Source: Pigoraptor chileana
Lineage: Eukaryota > Opisthokonta > Filasterea
Reading direction: 5' to 3'
NCBI GenBank assembly: GCA_943704495.1
Contig: CALSCR010003909.1
Coordinates: 1 to 21,887 of the forward strand
DNA: 21,887 bases
Of this stretch, positions 20,369-21,887 are shown one piece after another. Position 1 is the stretch's first letter; each line of letters opens with the position of its first letter. Under the pieces are notes generated by a model, which made no database searches, was not told the origin of the DNA, and worked only from the letters and a program-made list of their open reading frames with translations. Made by a program: the position numbers and the translations under genes.

Positions 20369-21887
20369 TGTGAGAGTGTGTGAGAGTGTGTGAGTGTGAG
20401 TTGTGTGTGTGTAAGTGTGAGTGTGTGTGAATGTGTGTGAGTTGTGTATGTGATGTGTGTGTGAGTGAGTTATGTGTGAGTGAAGCCCGCTGGCTATTTC
20501 AACTTCAATTGCTATGACTTACATCTGGGGACGCTTGTGTGACATGGTGGTCTTGCACGTGACTTAATGGGAATCGCGATGCGCTTTCCCACACATCATC
20601 CTCCGCACACAAACCACTTCCTGCCCTTTGTGTGCTTCTGACGAAACGCAAATGGATTGCCGCGCAGGTCATTCGATTGTACCACGGCCATCTCAACGGC
20701 GTCTATTCGATCGACATCCATCCGACCCTTGACGTCCTTATGACTGGCGCCCGCGATGCGACCTGCAGGGTGAGTGATTGCGTTGGCGCTGTTGGCCGCG
20801 TTTGCTTAATGCTGCGGAGAGAACGAGGTCTTCGGTACTCAAATATAGCCTATCGACTTCAGAGAATATTGCATGCGTGTGTGTGTGTGTGCGTGACTGT
20901 GAGTGTGTGCGTGAGTGTGCGACAGAGAAGAGTATCTCTGACGCAGCAATGCGCGCTTTCTTTCACCCACACAATGCAGGTGTGGGACATGCGGACGAAG
21001 TCGTGTGTGCATATTCTCCAGGGGCATACCGACACTGTGGGATCTGTCAAGGCGCAGGCACTGGACCCCCAGGTTCGCGGACCGCTAATGCTCTTCAATG
21101 GACGCTTGTATGATTCTCTCCTTGTGATCATCTTTAGGATATAATAGATCGCCCAACTCTCTTCTTCATCTCTCCGTTAGTCACTGTTTTTGATACGGTG
21201 TGGCGTTGTGGCGTTGTGGCGTTGATGTATCGTGAGGTGTGCGAGATGAAATGGCAGCCGTCGTGCTCACTGTCGTGGATTGCATCGCATCACAATTGCA
21301 CACAATCGCTTCCCCGTGGTCACTGGCAGGTGGTCACCGGCAGTTACGACTCGACAGTGCGGCTGTGGGACATGCGCAATGGCAAGACGCTCTCGACGCT
21401 CACAAACCATAAGAACGGCGTGCGCGCTCTGTCTATCCACCCGCGAGAGTGAGTGATGGAGTGGGAGTCAGCCTGGTTGTTTGTGTCTGTTGGTTGTTTG
21501 TGTCTTTTGGTTGTTTATGTCTGTTGGTTGTGTTGTCTGTCGGCAGGTTGATGGTCCGCGTGAGAATGCAGCATTGCTGTTGTTTGCGTGCATGACTGGC
21601 TCAGCACCCCGGTCACTGTGTTGATACGTTTGTTGCACATAGAGAGTGTGAGATTGGACGACCTACTCACTCATAGCGACACACCGCAGATTCACATTTG
21701 CATCCGCCGCTAAGGACAACATCAAGCAGTGGAAGTTTCCAAATGGCGACTTCATACAGAACCTTCCCGGCAATGACGTCATTGTCGATTCAATGGCACT
21801 CAACCAGGACGATGTGCTCGTGTCGGGAGGTAAGACACACTTGCACACAAACACACACAATCGTACTCTCTCTCTCCCCCCCCCCTC
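18324..21887 (+). CDS. PLRG1: PLRG1 / Prp46 / PRL1 WD40 splicing factor (3' end outside window)
   Basis: Plus-strand exons: 18324-18350, 18476-18591, 18769-19050, 19189-19250, 19386-19453, 19717-19809, 19965-20114, 20668-20769, 20980-21072, 21330-21448, 21690-21829, then a donor GTAAGA into an intron that leaves the window. The 417 aa seen start [21 protein letters not shown] is the hallmark PLRG1 N-terminal motif, [18 protein letters not shown] precedes the propeller, and five WD repeats are complete (ending KIWDL, KCWDL, RVWDM, RLWDM, KQWKF) with the sixth begun (VLVSGG). Human PLRG1 has 514 aa, so about 100 aa are missing beyond the edge. PLRG1 is a core member of the Prp19/NTC-CDC5L complex of the activated spliceosome, in the nucleus. 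Exon 5 has two in-frame acceptors nine bases apart (19386 or 19395). Introns are 125-553 nt. Confidence 0.97.
20265..20483. repeat. (CT)9 and (TG)16-plus tracts in the longest PLRG1 intron
   Basis: (CT)9 spans 20265-20282; a pure (TG)16 spans 20335-20366 and degenerates into GTGTGAGTG-type repeats to about 20483. Together they explain why this intron (20115-20667, 553 nt) is more than twice the length of its neighbours. TG-rich RNA is a known target of CELF and TDP-43-type proteins; relevance here is inference. Confidence 0.9.
21200..21223. repeat. Three exact 8-bp tandem repeats (GTGGCGTT)
   Basis: GTGGCGTT is repeated three times without error inside the PLRG1 intron 21073-21329. It is a small minisatellite with no clear role. 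Confidence 0.85.
21474..21540. repeat. 17-bp minisatellite, four copies, in PLRG1 intron 10
   Basis: Units TGGTTGTTTGTGTCTGT (21474-21490), TGGTTGTTTGTGTCTTT (21491-21507), TGGTTGTTTATGTCTGT (21508-21524) and a 16-bp last unit (21525-21540) stand head to tail in the intron 21449-21689. The array lacks A almost entirely and begins about 25 nt after the donor. Confidence 0.85.

Noticed and set aside
1-21887. Mobile elements, virus-like elements, CRISPR arrays, rRNA or a bacterial operon
   Set aside because: No transposase, reverse transcriptase, capsid or integrase-like reading, no terminal repeats or target duplications, no regular spacer arrays; the spliced gene structure is plainly eukaryotic.

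Overview
The window is nuclear DNA of a eukaryote with many short introns. I could place 31 donor sites; the 30 introns that lie wholly inside the window are all GT-AG and run from 108 to 553 nt. The best guess is a unicellular or simple opisthokont, possibly a holozoan protist (choanoflagellate, filasterean or ichthyosporean grade). This rests on a full-length DIP2 gene (a family known mainly from animals and fungi), a Rit/Ras-type GTPase, glutamine-rich proteins and a PLRG1 splicing factor. No species call is possible from sequence alone.

Layout. (1) 18-852, plus: a broken gene with a mitochondrial-presequence-like start followed by a KDE-repeat coiled coil. (2) 853-2246: no recognised gene. 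(3) 2247-3386, minus: a four-exon Ras-superfamily GTPase of 216 aa with no cysteine at all, hence no CAAX box, like the Rit/Ric branch. (4) 3767-7354, minus: a four-exon, about 1022-aa glutamine-rich, probably disordered protein of unknown function. (5) 8180-9579, plus: a four-exon, 334-aa protein with a predicted N-myristoylation start and a calmodulin-type IQ motif split by an intron. (6) 9580-10498: tail-to-tail spacer. (7) 10499-17413, minus: a complete 12-exon DIP2 orthologue of 1560 aa (DMAP1-binding-like start, proline-rich linker, two fatty-acyl-AMP-ligase-like halves). (8) 18324 to the window end, plus: the first 11 exons of PLRG1/Prp46/PRL1, cut off in its sixth WD repeat.

Genes 4 and 5 diverge from an 825-bp spacer, and DIP2 and PLRG1 diverge from a 910-bp spacer that carries two TCACGTG boxes and a TG tract. 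The neighbours belong to unrelated pathways (Ras signalling, membrane-linked calmodulin signalling, diacylglycerol and acyl-lipid metabolism, pre-mRNA splicing), so this looks like ordinary euchromatin and not a functional cluster. I found no convincing mobile element, virus-like element, tRNA, rRNA or CRISPR array.

The points most worth a second look are: two intron positions and phases shared between the two DIP2 halves; the cysteine-free Ras tail; the intron-split IQ motif in a probably myristoylated protein; repeated W-x-F and RKRSxS motifs in the glutamine-rich protein; the 18-nt first coding exon of that gene with a 16-bp direct repeat just inside its intron; and a donor-site consensus that prefers G at position +3.
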